From positions 1 through 13,524 of the forward strand of contig CAMBLP010000049.1 in assembly GCA_945868195.1 (NCBI GenBank): DNA of 13,524 nucleotides, written 5' to 3'. A model generated the notes under the pieces. It was given only the letters and a program-made list of their open reading frames with translations, was not told the DNA's origin and did no database searches. This DNA is from Bordetella parapertussis. Lineage in GTDB: Bacteria; Pseudomonadota; Gammaproteobacteria; Burkholderiales; Burkholderiaceae_B. Shown piece by piece: positions 1 to 6,664 of the stretch (its first letter is position 1; every line of letters begins with the position of its first letter). The position numbers and the translations under genes were made by a program.

Positions 1-425
1 ACGGCATCCTGCAACACATACCCAATCGGTGCGAGCAAAGCACTCAGCACAAACCAACGTTCAACGGGCATGATGGTGGCCATCGCCTCACGGCTGCCGA
101 TCAGTCCCACCATGATGAGCAAACTTGCCGCAATCAAACTGGCCCCCAAAAAAAGCAGCAAGTTTTTCCATCGCCAAAGCAAATCAATCAAATGACCAAG
201 CACCATTTTGAGCGACCAGGGAATGACCACCCAAAAGCTTAAGGCCGCTAAAAAGGCAACGGAAAGATTGAGATAGTCTTTAACAAAAAACGTCCCAACA
301 ATACCCGTCAGACTGGCGATACCTGCCGCCATGTACACCATCAACGGCGGCAAATAGGATAGACGCACTTCCCGTCCAAGCTCCAGGATATTGCGGTCTA
401 TCCAGCGCCACATGCTTAGGACCAT
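1..425 (-). CDS. N-terminal part of an MFS/BT1-like membrane transporter (runs off the left edge)
   Basis: The frame is open from an ATG at 425 to the window edge, giving 141 residues with the C-terminal part missing. The start follows GAGGAACTAAAAG, which contains a fair ribosome binding site, and it lies downstream of the terminator of the preceding minus-strand gene. The protein is strongly hydrophobic, with likely membrane segments near residues 24-46, 52-72, 86-107 and 121-140. The stretch FFVKDYLNLS (about 46-55) followed by PWSLK (about 69-73) resembles the first loop of folate-biopterin (BT1) type major facilitator proteins. That resemblance comes from memory of the family and is tentative. 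The substrate cannot be inferred. It could share a transcript with the Bug gene if the intervening terminator is leaky. Confidence 0.68.
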   Translation of the reverse strand, partial: MVLSMWRWIDRNILELGREVRLSYLPPLMVYMAAGIASLTGIVGTFFVKDYLNLSVAFLAALSFWVVIPWSLKMVLGHLIDLLWRWKNLLLFLGASLIAASLLIMVGLIGSREAMATIMPVERWFVLSALLAPIGYVLQDA

Positions 426-479
426 CTTTTAGTTCCTCAATCGAGTCTGTATTTTGTGCAGAATAACTGATCGCCAATG

Positions 480-512
480 AAAAAACGCCGATGGAAAGAT
501 CCATCGGCGTTT
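480..512 (-). terminator. Rho-independent terminator of the Bug gene at 535-1515
   Basis: A perfect 13-bp stem (483-495 paired with 500-512, core CGCCGATGGA) has a 4-nt loop. Read on the minus strand it is followed by six T residues (485-480). It lies 22 nt past the stop codon of the Bug gene. Confidence 0.9.
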
Positions 513-534
513 ATATACTTCGATTCATACCAAA

Positions 535-1515
535 CTAGTTAAGCTTGATACCAGACTCTTTAACGATTCGACCCCAATTTGCATAGTCCTTTTTAACGAA
601 CTCGGCAAAATCTTTGGAACTGCCACCGACAACACTCACACCTCCAGCTTCAATTTTCTGGGCAGTGTCGGGCGTCTTCAAGACACGGTTCACTTCTTTG
701 TTCAAGCGCTCGATCACTGCAGGTGGAGTTCCAGCCGGTGCAAACAAGCCCACCCAGATACTGGCGTCCATGTCCTTGACGCCGCCTTCCTGCATCGTCA
801 TCGTATTAGGCGCTTGCGCTGCTCGCTTGGCGGTCGTGACCGCCACCGCATTGAGCTTGCCACTCTTGACATGCGGCAACAGCGAAGCCAGTGAGCCGAT
901 ATAGACATCAACCTGACCACCCATCACGTCCGTCATAGCAGGAGCAGCGCCTTTGTAAGGCACTTGGAGCAAGTTGATATTGGCGCGTTTTTTAAAGTCC
1001 TCACCGACCAGATGGCCAAGCGTACCGGCACCGGCTGTCGCCCAACGCAGACCTTCGGGCGTTTTACCCTTGGCAATCATATCCATCGGCGTTTTGATCG
1101 AAGAATTCGCTGAGCTACCGATCGCAGCGGGTGTGACGGAAACCTGAACCACAGGCGCAAAGCTCTTGACACTGTCATAGGTCAATGAAGGATAAAGCCA
1201 AGGTCCGAGCATCATGTTGTCGGTCTGACCCATCACGAGCGTATAACCATCAGCGGGAGCCTTGGAGGCGGTTTCAATCGCGAGGTTACCGCCTGCACCC
1301 GGGCGATTTTCGAGCACGACTTGCCAACCCGTCAGCTCAGCGAGCTTGGTGCCCACCATGCGAGAAACGAAATCTGTTCCGCCGCCAGGAGGAAAAGGAA
1401 TCAAAATACGGATAGGCTTGTTGGGGTAGCTTTGAGCCAAAGCGCTCACTGGTGCGGCAGCCCATGCCAAAGAGGCTACTAGAGCAAGTTGTGCGACACG
1501 TTTGATATTTTTCAT
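535..1515 (-). CDS. Bug-family (TTT-type) periplasmic solute-binding protein
   Basis: A 326-residue protein of normal length for the Bug/TctC family, whose members bind small carboxylates or other organic acids in the periplasm. It has a Sec signal peptide: a Lys/Arg N-terminus, a hydrophobic core and likely cleavage after ALA at about residue 27. Family motifs are YPNKPIRILIPFPPGGGTD just after cleavage, ENRPGAGGN near residue 70, ADGYTLVMG near 90 and VPYKGAAPAMTDVMGGQVD near 185-205. The ATG at 1515 follows a GGAG site. No TctA/TctB membrane genes lie in the window, as usual for the many orphan Bug genes of Burkholderiales, so the partner and the ligand are unknown. The gene has its own promoter (1581-1609) and terminator (480-512), so it can be expressed independently of the Bug gene upstream. 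Confidence 0.95.
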   Translation of the reverse strand: MKNIKRVAQLALVASLAWAAAPVSALAQSYPNKPIRILIPFPPGGGTDFVSRMVGTKLAELTGWQVVLENRPGAGGNLAIETASKAPADGYTLVMGQTDNMMLGPWLYPSLTYDSVKSFAPVVQVSVTPAAIGSSANSSIKTPMDMIAKGKTPEGLRWATAGAGTLGHLVGEDFKKRANINLLQVPYKGAAPAMTDVMGGQVDVYIGSLASLLPHVKSGKLNAVAVTTAKRAAQAPNTMTMQEGGVKDMDASIWVGLFAPAGTPPAVIERLNKEVNRVLKTPDTAQKIEAGGVSVVGGSSKDFAEFVKKDYANWGRIVKESGIKLN

Positions 1516-1580
1516 TTCGTTTAATTCTCCAATTTTTTTTGTGCGGTTTTTACAAAACCTGACTCAACGCACCTGTGACG

Positions 1581-1609
1581 ATCTTAGGATTGAGTCCTCA
1601 CCTTGTCAA
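1581..1609 (-). promoter_or_regulatory. Sigma-70 promoter for the Bug gene at 535-1515
   Basis: On the minus strand, TTGACA (1609-1604) is followed after exactly 17 bases by TAAGAT (1586-1581). The -35 element is perfect and the -10 matches four of six positions. It lies 66 nt upstream of the start codon in the gap between the two Bug genes. An inverted pair GACTCAA/TTGAGTC (1561-1567 and 1590-1596) flanks the -10 box and could be an operator. Confidence 0.75.
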
Positions 1610-1627
1610 GCATCACCGGCTCAAGGC

Positions 1628-2605
1628 TTATTTTTTTGCCTTGTTTGAATCAGAAGGTTTGAGCAATTTGCTCCAAGTGGCTATTTCTTTACGCAGAAAG
1701 GCCTCAAACTCGGCTGGCGAAGAGACAGCCACCACACCATCAATGACAGACAGACGCTTCGTGACGTCTGACTCAGCCAAACTAGATTTCAACGCTGCGT
1801 TGATCTTATTCACGACTTCTTTGGGTGTACCAGCTGGCGCCAACACGCCCCACCACACCACGGCCTGAAATCCTGGATAACCCTGTTGCGCAATAGTCGG
1901 CGTATCGGGTGCTGACTTTAGGCGCTCGGCACCGGAGGTCGCGATTAACTTGATTCTTTTACTATCCAAATGAGGCTTGAGTTGCGACATTCCAGTAAAC
2001 AGCATGTCGACATGTCCGCTCGCGACATCCAGTACCCCTTGACCTGCGCCCTTGTAGGGAATCTTGGTGATTTGTGTACCTGTCGCAGCCATAAAAAGCT
2101 GAGCCGCCAGATCAGTGGCCGAGCCCTCGCCCGAGGTTGCGGTGGTCAACTTGCCTGGATTTTTTTTCGCATACGCCACGAGTTCAGCGATATTGTTGAT
2201 GGGTAGGCCGCTACTGACCGCGAGACCCATCGCATACGTAATGACCTGCCCGACGGGTGCGAAAGCCTCTGGCGTTTTATAGGGGAGATTAGGTAGCAGG
2301 GTTGGATTTGTAGAAATCGCCGGGCTCACCAATAACAGCGTATAACCATCGGGTGCAGCCTTGGTGACAAGTTCTGTGCCAACCACAGTATTGCCACCGC
2401 CACGATTTTCAACGATCACAGGCTGTTTAAGCGTATCGGAAAACTTGTCTGACCATGCTCGAGCAATAAAATCGCCGCCACCACCGGCAACAAAAGGCAC
2501 CACGATACGGATGGGGCGCTCGGGATAACGGTCAGCAGGACTGGCGTTGGCCACACTACCCGCGAGCAATGCTCCGCAGACAAGAGCCGAGACCTTTTTA
2601 AACAT
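1628..2605 (-). CDS. Bug-family periplasmic solute-binding protein with an atypical ligand loop
   Basis: A 325-residue protein. The frame is open upstream to 2761, but the ATG at 2605 is chosen because it follows GGAGATAGAT, an excellent ribosome binding site, and starts a proper signal peptide (MFKKVSALVCGALLAGSVAN, cleaved after VANA). The longer form would put 52 non-signal residues in front and overlap the divergent gene. Family features are YPERPIRIVVPFVAGGGGDF just after cleavage, APDGYTLLLVSP near residue 90, IPYKGAGQGVLDVASGHVD near 185-203 and APAGTPKEVV near 260. The usual PGAGGN loop is replaced by NRGGGNTVVG at about 67-76, which may mean different ligand contacts. It is the first gene of the minus-strand block and is divergent from an acyl-CoA synthetase, so a role in uptake of an organic acid that the synthetase activates is plausible but inferred. 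Its ligand is unknown. Confidence 0.94.
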   Translation of the reverse strand: MFKKVSALVCGALLAGSVANASPADRYPERPIRIVVPFVAGGGGDFIARAWSDKFSDTLKQPVIVENRGGGNTVVGTELVTKAAPDGYTLLLVSPAISTNPTLLPNLPYKTPEAFAPVGQVITYAMGLAVSSGLPINNIAELVAYAKKNPGKLTTATSGEGSATDLAAQLFMAATGTQITKIPYKGAGQGVLDVASGHVDMLFTGMSQLKPHLDSKRIKLIATSGAERLKSAPDTPTIAQQGYPGFQAVVWWGVLAPAGTPKEVVNKINAALKSSLAESDVTKRLSVIDGVVAVSSPAEFEAFLRKEIATWSKLLKPSDSNKAKK

Positions 2606-2630
2606 ATCTATCTCCAAATATTTGTTCTGA

Positions 2631-2658
2631 TTGATATCGCTTAGACGATATGTAATAA
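2631..2658 (+). promoter_or_regulatory. Candidate promoter for the acyl-CoA synthetase
   Basis: TTGATA (2631-2636) is followed by a 16-nt spacer and TAATAA (2653-2658), preceded by a TG that could act as an extended -10. Transcription would begin near 2665 and give a leader of about 40 nt. The call rests on pattern matching only. Confidence 0.4.
2634..2651. promoter_or_regulatory. 18-bp palindrome in the divergent promoter region, candidate operator
   Basis: A perfect inverted repeat, ATATCG-N6-CGATAT, lies between the Bug gene (start 2605) and the acyl-CoA synthetase (start 2705). It falls in the -35/-10 spacer of the plus-strand promoter proposed here, so a bound regulator would be expected to affect transcription. 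The size and symmetry suit a dimeric regulator. No regulator gene is in the window. Confidence 0.45.
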
Positions 2659-2704
2659 GCTTACGCAACTGCTGACCTGAACACAACAAAGCATTCGCAT
2701 CGAC

Positions 2705-4297
2705 ATGAAAACACCCCTTGCCGTACTGAATACCTACCGCACACACGATGGCAGCTTGCACGATGCGTTTGCCAGCCGCCTAAAGGTTAAGGGCGACACT
2801 CCTTTCATTGTGCAGCAAAGCCGAATACTAACGTGGTCTGCATTTGATCAAGAATATAAAAAGCTTGTCCAGGTCCTTCAAAAGAGAGGCGTTCGTCACG
2901 GCATGCGTGTCGCGATCATGGGGCGCAATGATGCCGCTCATGTCCTGACTCTTTTCGCACTGGCTTATCTAGGGGCCATTATGGTGCCCGTGAACCCTGA
3001 CTTTGGCGAACGCGAGACCCGTTATGTCTTGAACCACGCCGACGTCTCAGGCGTCATCGCCGATACAGCAGTGATTCCCGTCGTCGAAGCCGCGTTAAAA
3101 ACCGCTGATGGGGCTGCCTGGATATTAAAAATTGACGCACCCCTCGACGCAACTGACTCCCTCTTCGGTGCGCTCGCCACTTCTTGTGCAGTGCAGCAAC
3201 TACCTCAGGGAAAAGCCAGCGATACCTGCATCATCATTTACACCTCAGGCACGACAGGCTTTCCAAAAGGTGTGATGCACAGCCAATTCAATTTGGTGAC
3301 CGCTGGCGAGGCCAATGTCGAACGTCTGCACCTACAACCCAAAGATCGCATCCTGATCATTCTGCCTTTCTTTCATGTGAATGCTGTTTTTTATTCTTTG
3401 AGCGGTGTATTGGCAAGCGGTAGTTGCATGATTCTGACCCCCCGTTTCTCGGCTTCAAATTTCTGGCAGATCGCCGCCGATCACGGCGCCACAGTCGTCA
3501 ACATCATCGAAGCGATCGGCTCAATTCTGTGCGCACGCGATCGCAGCGAATACCGCGCGGATCACAAACTGCGAGTCGCTTACGGCGTGCGCAAAGGCGC
3601 TGCACCCATTTTTCGAAAAGAGTTTGGTATTCATAAACTCTTTTCAGGTTTTGGTATGACTGAAATCCCTGGAGTCACCTGTAATCCGTGGGAAGGTCCT
3701 GACAAACCTGGCAGCATGGGCTTGCCGGGCAAACACCCGGACCCTAACCGCCCATGGGCCACCTGCCGTGTCGTTGACGACGAGGGCAACGATGTCGTGG
3801 CGGGTGAAGCCGGTGAGCTTTGGGTCAAAACACCCATTGCGATGCAAGGCTATTTTCGAGATCCAGAACAAACTCAACTAGCCTTTCATGAAGGTTGGCT
3901 CAAAACGGGTGATCTAGTGAAATATGACGAAGACGGCTACTACTATCATCTCTCTCGCAAAAAAGACATCATTCGTCGACGAGGTGAAAATATTGCCGCT
4001 GCCGAACTAGAAATGGTGATTGCAGAGCTGCCTGGCATCTATCAGGTCGCAGCCATCGCTGTCCCCTCTGAACTCGGCGAGGACGACATCCTCATTGCTG
4101 CGGTTAAAAAACCGGGCGTCACGATCTCAGAGCAAGAAATCGTTGACTGGTGTCGCGAGAGACTGACCGCTGTCAAAGTGCCCCGCTTTGTGAGTTTTTT
4201 AGAGGAGCTGCCATTGACGCCAACGCATAAAATTCTCAAGTCAGCGCTGAGAGCCGATACACTGGTGCTTGCCAGAGCTATTGATTTTCAAGCGTGA
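2705..4297 (+). CDS. AMP-forming acyl-CoA synthetase (class I adenylate-forming enzyme)
   Basis: A 530-residue cytoplasmic enzyme of full length for the ANL superfamily, which activates a carboxylic acid with ATP to an acyl-AMP and then forms the CoA thioester. Visible motifs are the phosphate-binding loop YTSGTTGFPKG (179-189), PFFHVNA (221-227), GFGMTE (315-320), TGDL (401-404), the hinge and ribose-binding stretch RKKDIIRRRGENI (418-430) and the C-terminal catalytic lysine in THKILK (Lys509). All key residues are present. It resembles the CaiC-like/short- and medium-chain ligase branch, but the substrate cannot be read from sequence. The ATG at 2705 has no clear Shine-Dalgarno site, although residues shortly after it already match the family N-terminus. 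It is divergent from two Bug binding proteins and 81 nt upstream of a methionine synthase on the same strand. Confidence 0.93.
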   Translation: MKTPLAVLNTYRTHDGSLHDAFASRLKVKGDTPFIVQQSRILTWSAFDQEYKKLVQVLQKRGVRHGMRVAIMGRNDAAHVLTLFALAYLGAIMVPVNPDFGERETRYVLNHADVSGVIADTAVIPVVEAALKTADGAAWILKIDAPLDATDSLFGALATSCAVQQLPQGKASDTCIIIYTSGTTGFPKGVMHSQFNLVTAGEANVERLHLQPKDRILIILPFFHVNAVFYSLSGVLASGSCMILTPRFSASNFWQIAADHGATVVNIIEAIGSILCARDRSEYRADHKLRVAYGVRKGAAPIFRKEFGIHKLFSGFGMTEIPGVTCNPWEGPDKPGSMGLPGKHPDPNRPWATCRVVDDEGNDVVAGEAGELWVKTPIAMQGYFRDPEQTQLAFHEGWLKTGDLVKYDEDGYYYHLSRKKDIIRRRGENIAAAELEMVIAELPGIYQVAAIAVPSELGEDDILIAAVKKPGVTISEQEIVDWCRERLTAVKVPRFVSFLEELPLTPTHKILKSALRADTLVLARAIDFQA

Positions 4298-4378
4298 GCG
4301 TTCAACTTATTGTCTAATCGAGATAAGGCTCGCTTAACCCCTTTATCCTTCACTTCATTCTTTTACTCACACCACATC

Positions 4379-5404
4379 ATGTCTAAAAAAATCAACACCG
4401 CCATCGCTGGTAGCCTCCCCAAACCCGCCTGGCTCGCCGAACCTGAAAAGCTCTGGGCGCCATGGCAGTTGCAAGGCGAAGCTCTCTCGCAAGCGAAACT
4501 CGACGCGATGCGCTTATCTGTTGATGATCAATTGCGTGCTGGCATCACGGTGATTGGCGATGGTGAACAAACGCGCCAGCACTTCGTGACGACGTTCATC
4601 GATAGCTTAAAAGGTGTCGATTTCGTCAACCGTAAAACAGTGCGCATTCGCAATCGTTATGACGCGGACGTCCCTGTCGTTGTCGATCGCGTCAGCCGTG
4701 GCGGTCCGGTCTTTGTCGAGGATGCCAAGCGCCTTCGCATGCTGACCAAGGGTCCGATCAACTTCACGCTTCCTGGTCCCATGACCATGATCGATACGCT
4801 TTACGATGGCTACTATCACAGCCGTGAAAAACTAGCCTGGACATTTGCCGAGATTTTGAACGAAGAGGCCAAAGAATTAGCGGCTGTCGGCGTCGATATT
4901 GTGCAGTTCGATGAGCCTGCTTTCAACGTTTATTTTGACGAGGTCCGCGACTGGGGTGTCAAAACTCTCGAGCGTGCCGCACAAGGTCTGACCTGCAAAA
5001 GTGCCGTTCACATTTGCTATGGCTACGGCATTGAAGCCAATATCAAATGGAAACAAAGCTTGGGCGACGAGTGGCGTCAATACGAAAAAGTCTTTCCTTT
5101 GTTGGCACAGAGCACAATCAATCAGGTGAGCCTTGAATGTCAGAACTCTCGCGTTCCGATGGATTTGATTGAATTGTTACGTGGCAAGGATGTATTGGTC
5201 GGTGCAATCGATGTGGCCACCAACACGATCGAGACGCCAGAGCAAGTTGCAGATGTGTTGCGTCGCGCGATGAAGTTCGTCAAGCCTGAGCATTTGTATG
5301 GCTGTACAAACTGCGGGATGGTGCCGCTTTCACGCGCGGTGGCAAATGCTAAGCTTCAGGCGCTGGTGGCGGGAGCTGAGATTGTTTCTAAAGAGTTAGG
5401 TTGA
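4379..5404 (+). CDS. mesD: Core methionine synthase, MesD-type (MetE C-terminal-domain homologue)
   Basis: A 341-residue TIM-barrel protein corresponding to the catalytic half of cobalamin-independent methionine synthase, without the N-terminal folate-binding half. Zinc and homocysteine ligands expected from MetE are visible: His211 and Cys213 (HICYGYG), Glu253 (SLECQNSR) and Cys312 (CTNCGM). Other landmarks are AGSLPKP (10-16), DGEQTRQHF (61-69) and QFDEPAFNVY (176-185). The close match to remembered MesD sequences supports the symbol. MesD enzymes are reported to make methionine without methyl-folate and to need the partner MesX (DUF1852), which is not in this window. The ATG at 4379 is chosen because the family begins about eight residues before AGSLPKP. 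An in-frame TTG at 4310 would add 23 poorly plausible residues. Neither start has a good Shine-Dalgarno site. It may be co-transcribed with the acyl-CoA synthetase, since no terminator is seen in the 81-nt gap. Confidence 0.88.
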   Translation: MSKKINTAIAGSLPKPAWLAEPEKLWAPWQLQGEALSQAKLDAMRLSVDDQLRAGITVIGDGEQTRQHFVTTFIDSLKGVDFVNRKTVRIRNRYDADVPVVVDRVSRGGPVFVEDAKRLRMLTKGPINFTLPGPMTMIDTLYDGYYHSREKLAWTFAEILNEEAKELAAVGVDIVQFDEPAFNVYFDEVRDWGVKTLERAAQGLTCKSAVHICYGYGIEANIKWKQSLGDEWRQYEKVFPLLAQSTINQVSLECQNSRVPMDLIELLRGKDVLVGAIDVATNTIETPEQVADVLRRAMKFVKPEHLYGCTNCGMVPLSRAVANAKLQALVAGAEIVSKELG

Positions 5405-5440
5405 TTGTTTAGGATTTAGGTTTGAAAGCATTGAGGTGAG

Positions 5441-5497
5441 GTGACGAAAGGAGTGTTTGAATTTTGCTGAGCAAATTCAAATCACCCCTTTTGTCAC
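5441..5497 (+). terminator. Long hairpin, likely terminator of mesD; contains repeat copy 1
   Basis: An imperfect stem of about 27 bp runs from GTGAC (5441) to GTCAC (5497) around the palindrome TTTGCTGAGCAAA. The 39-nt core (5450-5488, GGAGTG to CACCCC) is directly followed by TTTT. It lies 36 nt downstream of the mesD stop codon. The same core recurs in inverted orientation at 5575-5613. Confidence 0.65.
5450..5488 (+). repeat. 39-nt palindromic repeat, copy 1
   Basis: The element begins GGAGTGTTTGAATTTTGC and ends TTCAAATCACCCC, with centre GCTGAGC. Compared with the reverse complement of 5575-5613 it differs only by one A moved between two A/T runs and one C/T change near the end. The two copies form an inverted pair in the gap between convergent genes. 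Confidence 0.75.
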
Positions 5498-5574
5498 TTC
5501 TTAATAATGATGACGGCATATCAATAGAACACCCGATCTTAAAAAGAGCTCGGTGCTTTGAACTCATAGAAAAT

Positions 5575-5613
5575 GGAGTGATTTGAATTTTGCTCAGCAA
5601 AATCAAACACTCC
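5575..5613 (-). repeat. 39-nt palindromic repeat, copy 2 (inverted), likely terminator of the MscS gene
   Basis: On the minus strand this reads GGAGTGTTTGATTTTGCTG through TTCAAATCACTCC and is then followed by ATTTT, so it has the same hairpin-then-T layout relative to the minus-strand channel gene as copy 1 has to mesD. It lies 50 nt past the stop codon at 5664. Confidence 0.7.
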
Positions 5614-5663
5614 AGTTTTCAAATCTCAAAAAGAACTTTAAGTACTAAAAAGAACAAAACCAC

Positions 5664-6488
5664 TTAATTCTGCTGAGATACAAACACCGTTTGCGCAGGC
5701 ATAGGCGCTGGGAATCCCGCCGCAATCAGGCTCTCACGAATCACACGATTCGTATCAAAATAAACCTGCCAATAATTGTCGTTGCTACAAAACGGACGCA
5801 CCGCCAAGATTGGCCCCATTGGACTGAAATCCAAAATCTCAACCACCACTGCAGGTTCGGCCAATACATTGGGAATCGCAGCAACCTTCTCACGCAACAG
5901 CTTCATCGCAGCATTGTGATCCGCCGCCCCCGACAACTGACACTTTAAATCCACACGGCGATACGCGTTATGACTAAAGTTTTGAATGTTGTCGGCAAAC
6001 ACCTTGTTGTTGCCCACCATGACCTGCACATTGTCAGGTGTATTGATCGTCGTGGTGAATAAACCTAACTCAATGACCGTACCCGTGACGCCTGCTACCG
6101 TCACAAAATCACCGACCTTGAGCGGGCGTAACACCACCATGAATGCACCAGCGGCGAAGTTTGCCAACAAACCCGACCATGCCACGCCGATTGCCACACC
6201 AGCGGCTGCGATCAAGGCAGCGAATGTCGTCGTTTGGATACCAAAGTAGCCCAAAATACCAATCACCAACAACACATTGAGCGTCACCGTGATGATCGAA
6301 CCCACATAGCGCAAAACGGTAGGATCCATCTTTTGCTTTTCGAGCGAGCGTCGGACCAGCGAAACAGCTGTTCCAATCAGCCAACGACCGATCACCCAAA
6401 AAGCGATCGCCGCGAGCACCTTAATACCGAGGTCCGTCGCGGTCGACACGATGAGGTCTTGATATCGCGTAAAGTCTGCCTTATCCAT
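5664..6488 (-). CDS. Small-conductance mechanosensitive channel, MscS family
   Basis: A 274-residue inner-membrane protein, close in length to E. coli MscS (286). MscS channels open under membrane tension and release solutes during osmotic downshock. Likely membrane segments lie at about residues 20-42, 62-84 and 88-120. The last is the Gly/Ala-rich pore helix, with GVAIGVAWSGLLANFAAGAF at 97-116. It is followed by the signature beta domain RPLKVGDFVTVAGVTGTV (121-138), GLFTTTINTPDN (142-153) and a cytoplasmic alpha/beta vestibule to the end. The ATG at 6488 follows AAGGAG with a 10-nt spacing. It is divergent from the ABC operon and convergent with mesD, and I see no functional link to either neighbour. 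Confidence 0.94.
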   Translation of the reverse strand: MDKADFTRYQDLIVSTATDLGIKVLAAIAFWVIGRWLIGTAVSLVRRSLEKQKMDPTVLRYVGSIITVTLNVLLVIGILGYFGIQTTTFAALIAAAGVAIGVAWSGLLANFAAGAFMVVLRPLKVGDFVTVAGVTGTVIELGLFTTTINTPDNVQVMVGNNKVFADNIQNFSHNAYRRVDLKCQLSGAADHNAAMKLLREKVAAIPNVLAEPAVVVEILDFSPMGPILAVRPFCSNDNYWQVYFDTNRVIRESLIAAGFPAPMPAQTVFVSQQN

Positions 6489-6528
6489 GAATTAAATACT
6501 CCTTTAAGATTGGCGAAACGGTAAGATG

Positions 6529-6547
6529 ATTGCCAATAATTCTCAAT
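6529..6547. promoter_or_regulatory. Imperfect 19-bp palindrome upstream of the ABC operon, Fur-like candidate
   Basis: ATTGCCAATAATTCTCAAT is symmetric at seven of nine pairs around 6538. Its central 15 bases match 11 of 14 positions of the 7-1-7 Fur model TGATAAT-N-ATTATCA. It lies between the MscS gene (start 6488) and the binding-protein gene (start 6665). The region is AT-rich, so a chance match is quite possible. No convincing -35/-10 pair was found in the rest of this 176-bp gap. Confidence 0.25.
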
Positions 6548-6664
6548 ACGCCCTTTGGGATACTCCAATTCTTACATTTACTCCCTAAATAAGACCTGTC
6601 CTGTTAAGCTTTACAGACGCAGAATGGATTATTTTTTACTAGCACCATCAACTACGAGGCAACT

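Noticed and set aside
280..504. 74-codon minus-strand frame near the left edge
   Set aside because: It overlaps both the terminator hairpin at 480-512 and the start of the membrane transporter in another frame, and has no domain features.
1545..1559. Short hairpin GGTTTT-TAC-AAAACC in the leader of the first Bug gene
   Set aside because: The stem is mostly A/T pairs and is not followed by T residues in the transcribed direction, so it is not a terminator. No other role is supported.
2606..2761. 52-residue N-terminal extension of the second Bug protein
   Set aside because: It would bury the signal peptide, overlap the divergent synthetase start, and ignore the clear ribosome binding site before the ATG at 2605.
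4310..4378. TTG start adding 23 residues to the methionine synthase
   Set aside because: No ribosome binding site is present, and the family N-terminus fits the ATG at 4379.
5441..5613. Possible CRISPR repeats or an insertion-sequence remnant between mesD and the channel gene
   Set aside because: There are only two copies, in inverted orientation, with no regular spacers, no transposase fragment and no target-site duplication visible. Terminator hairpins explain the layout better.
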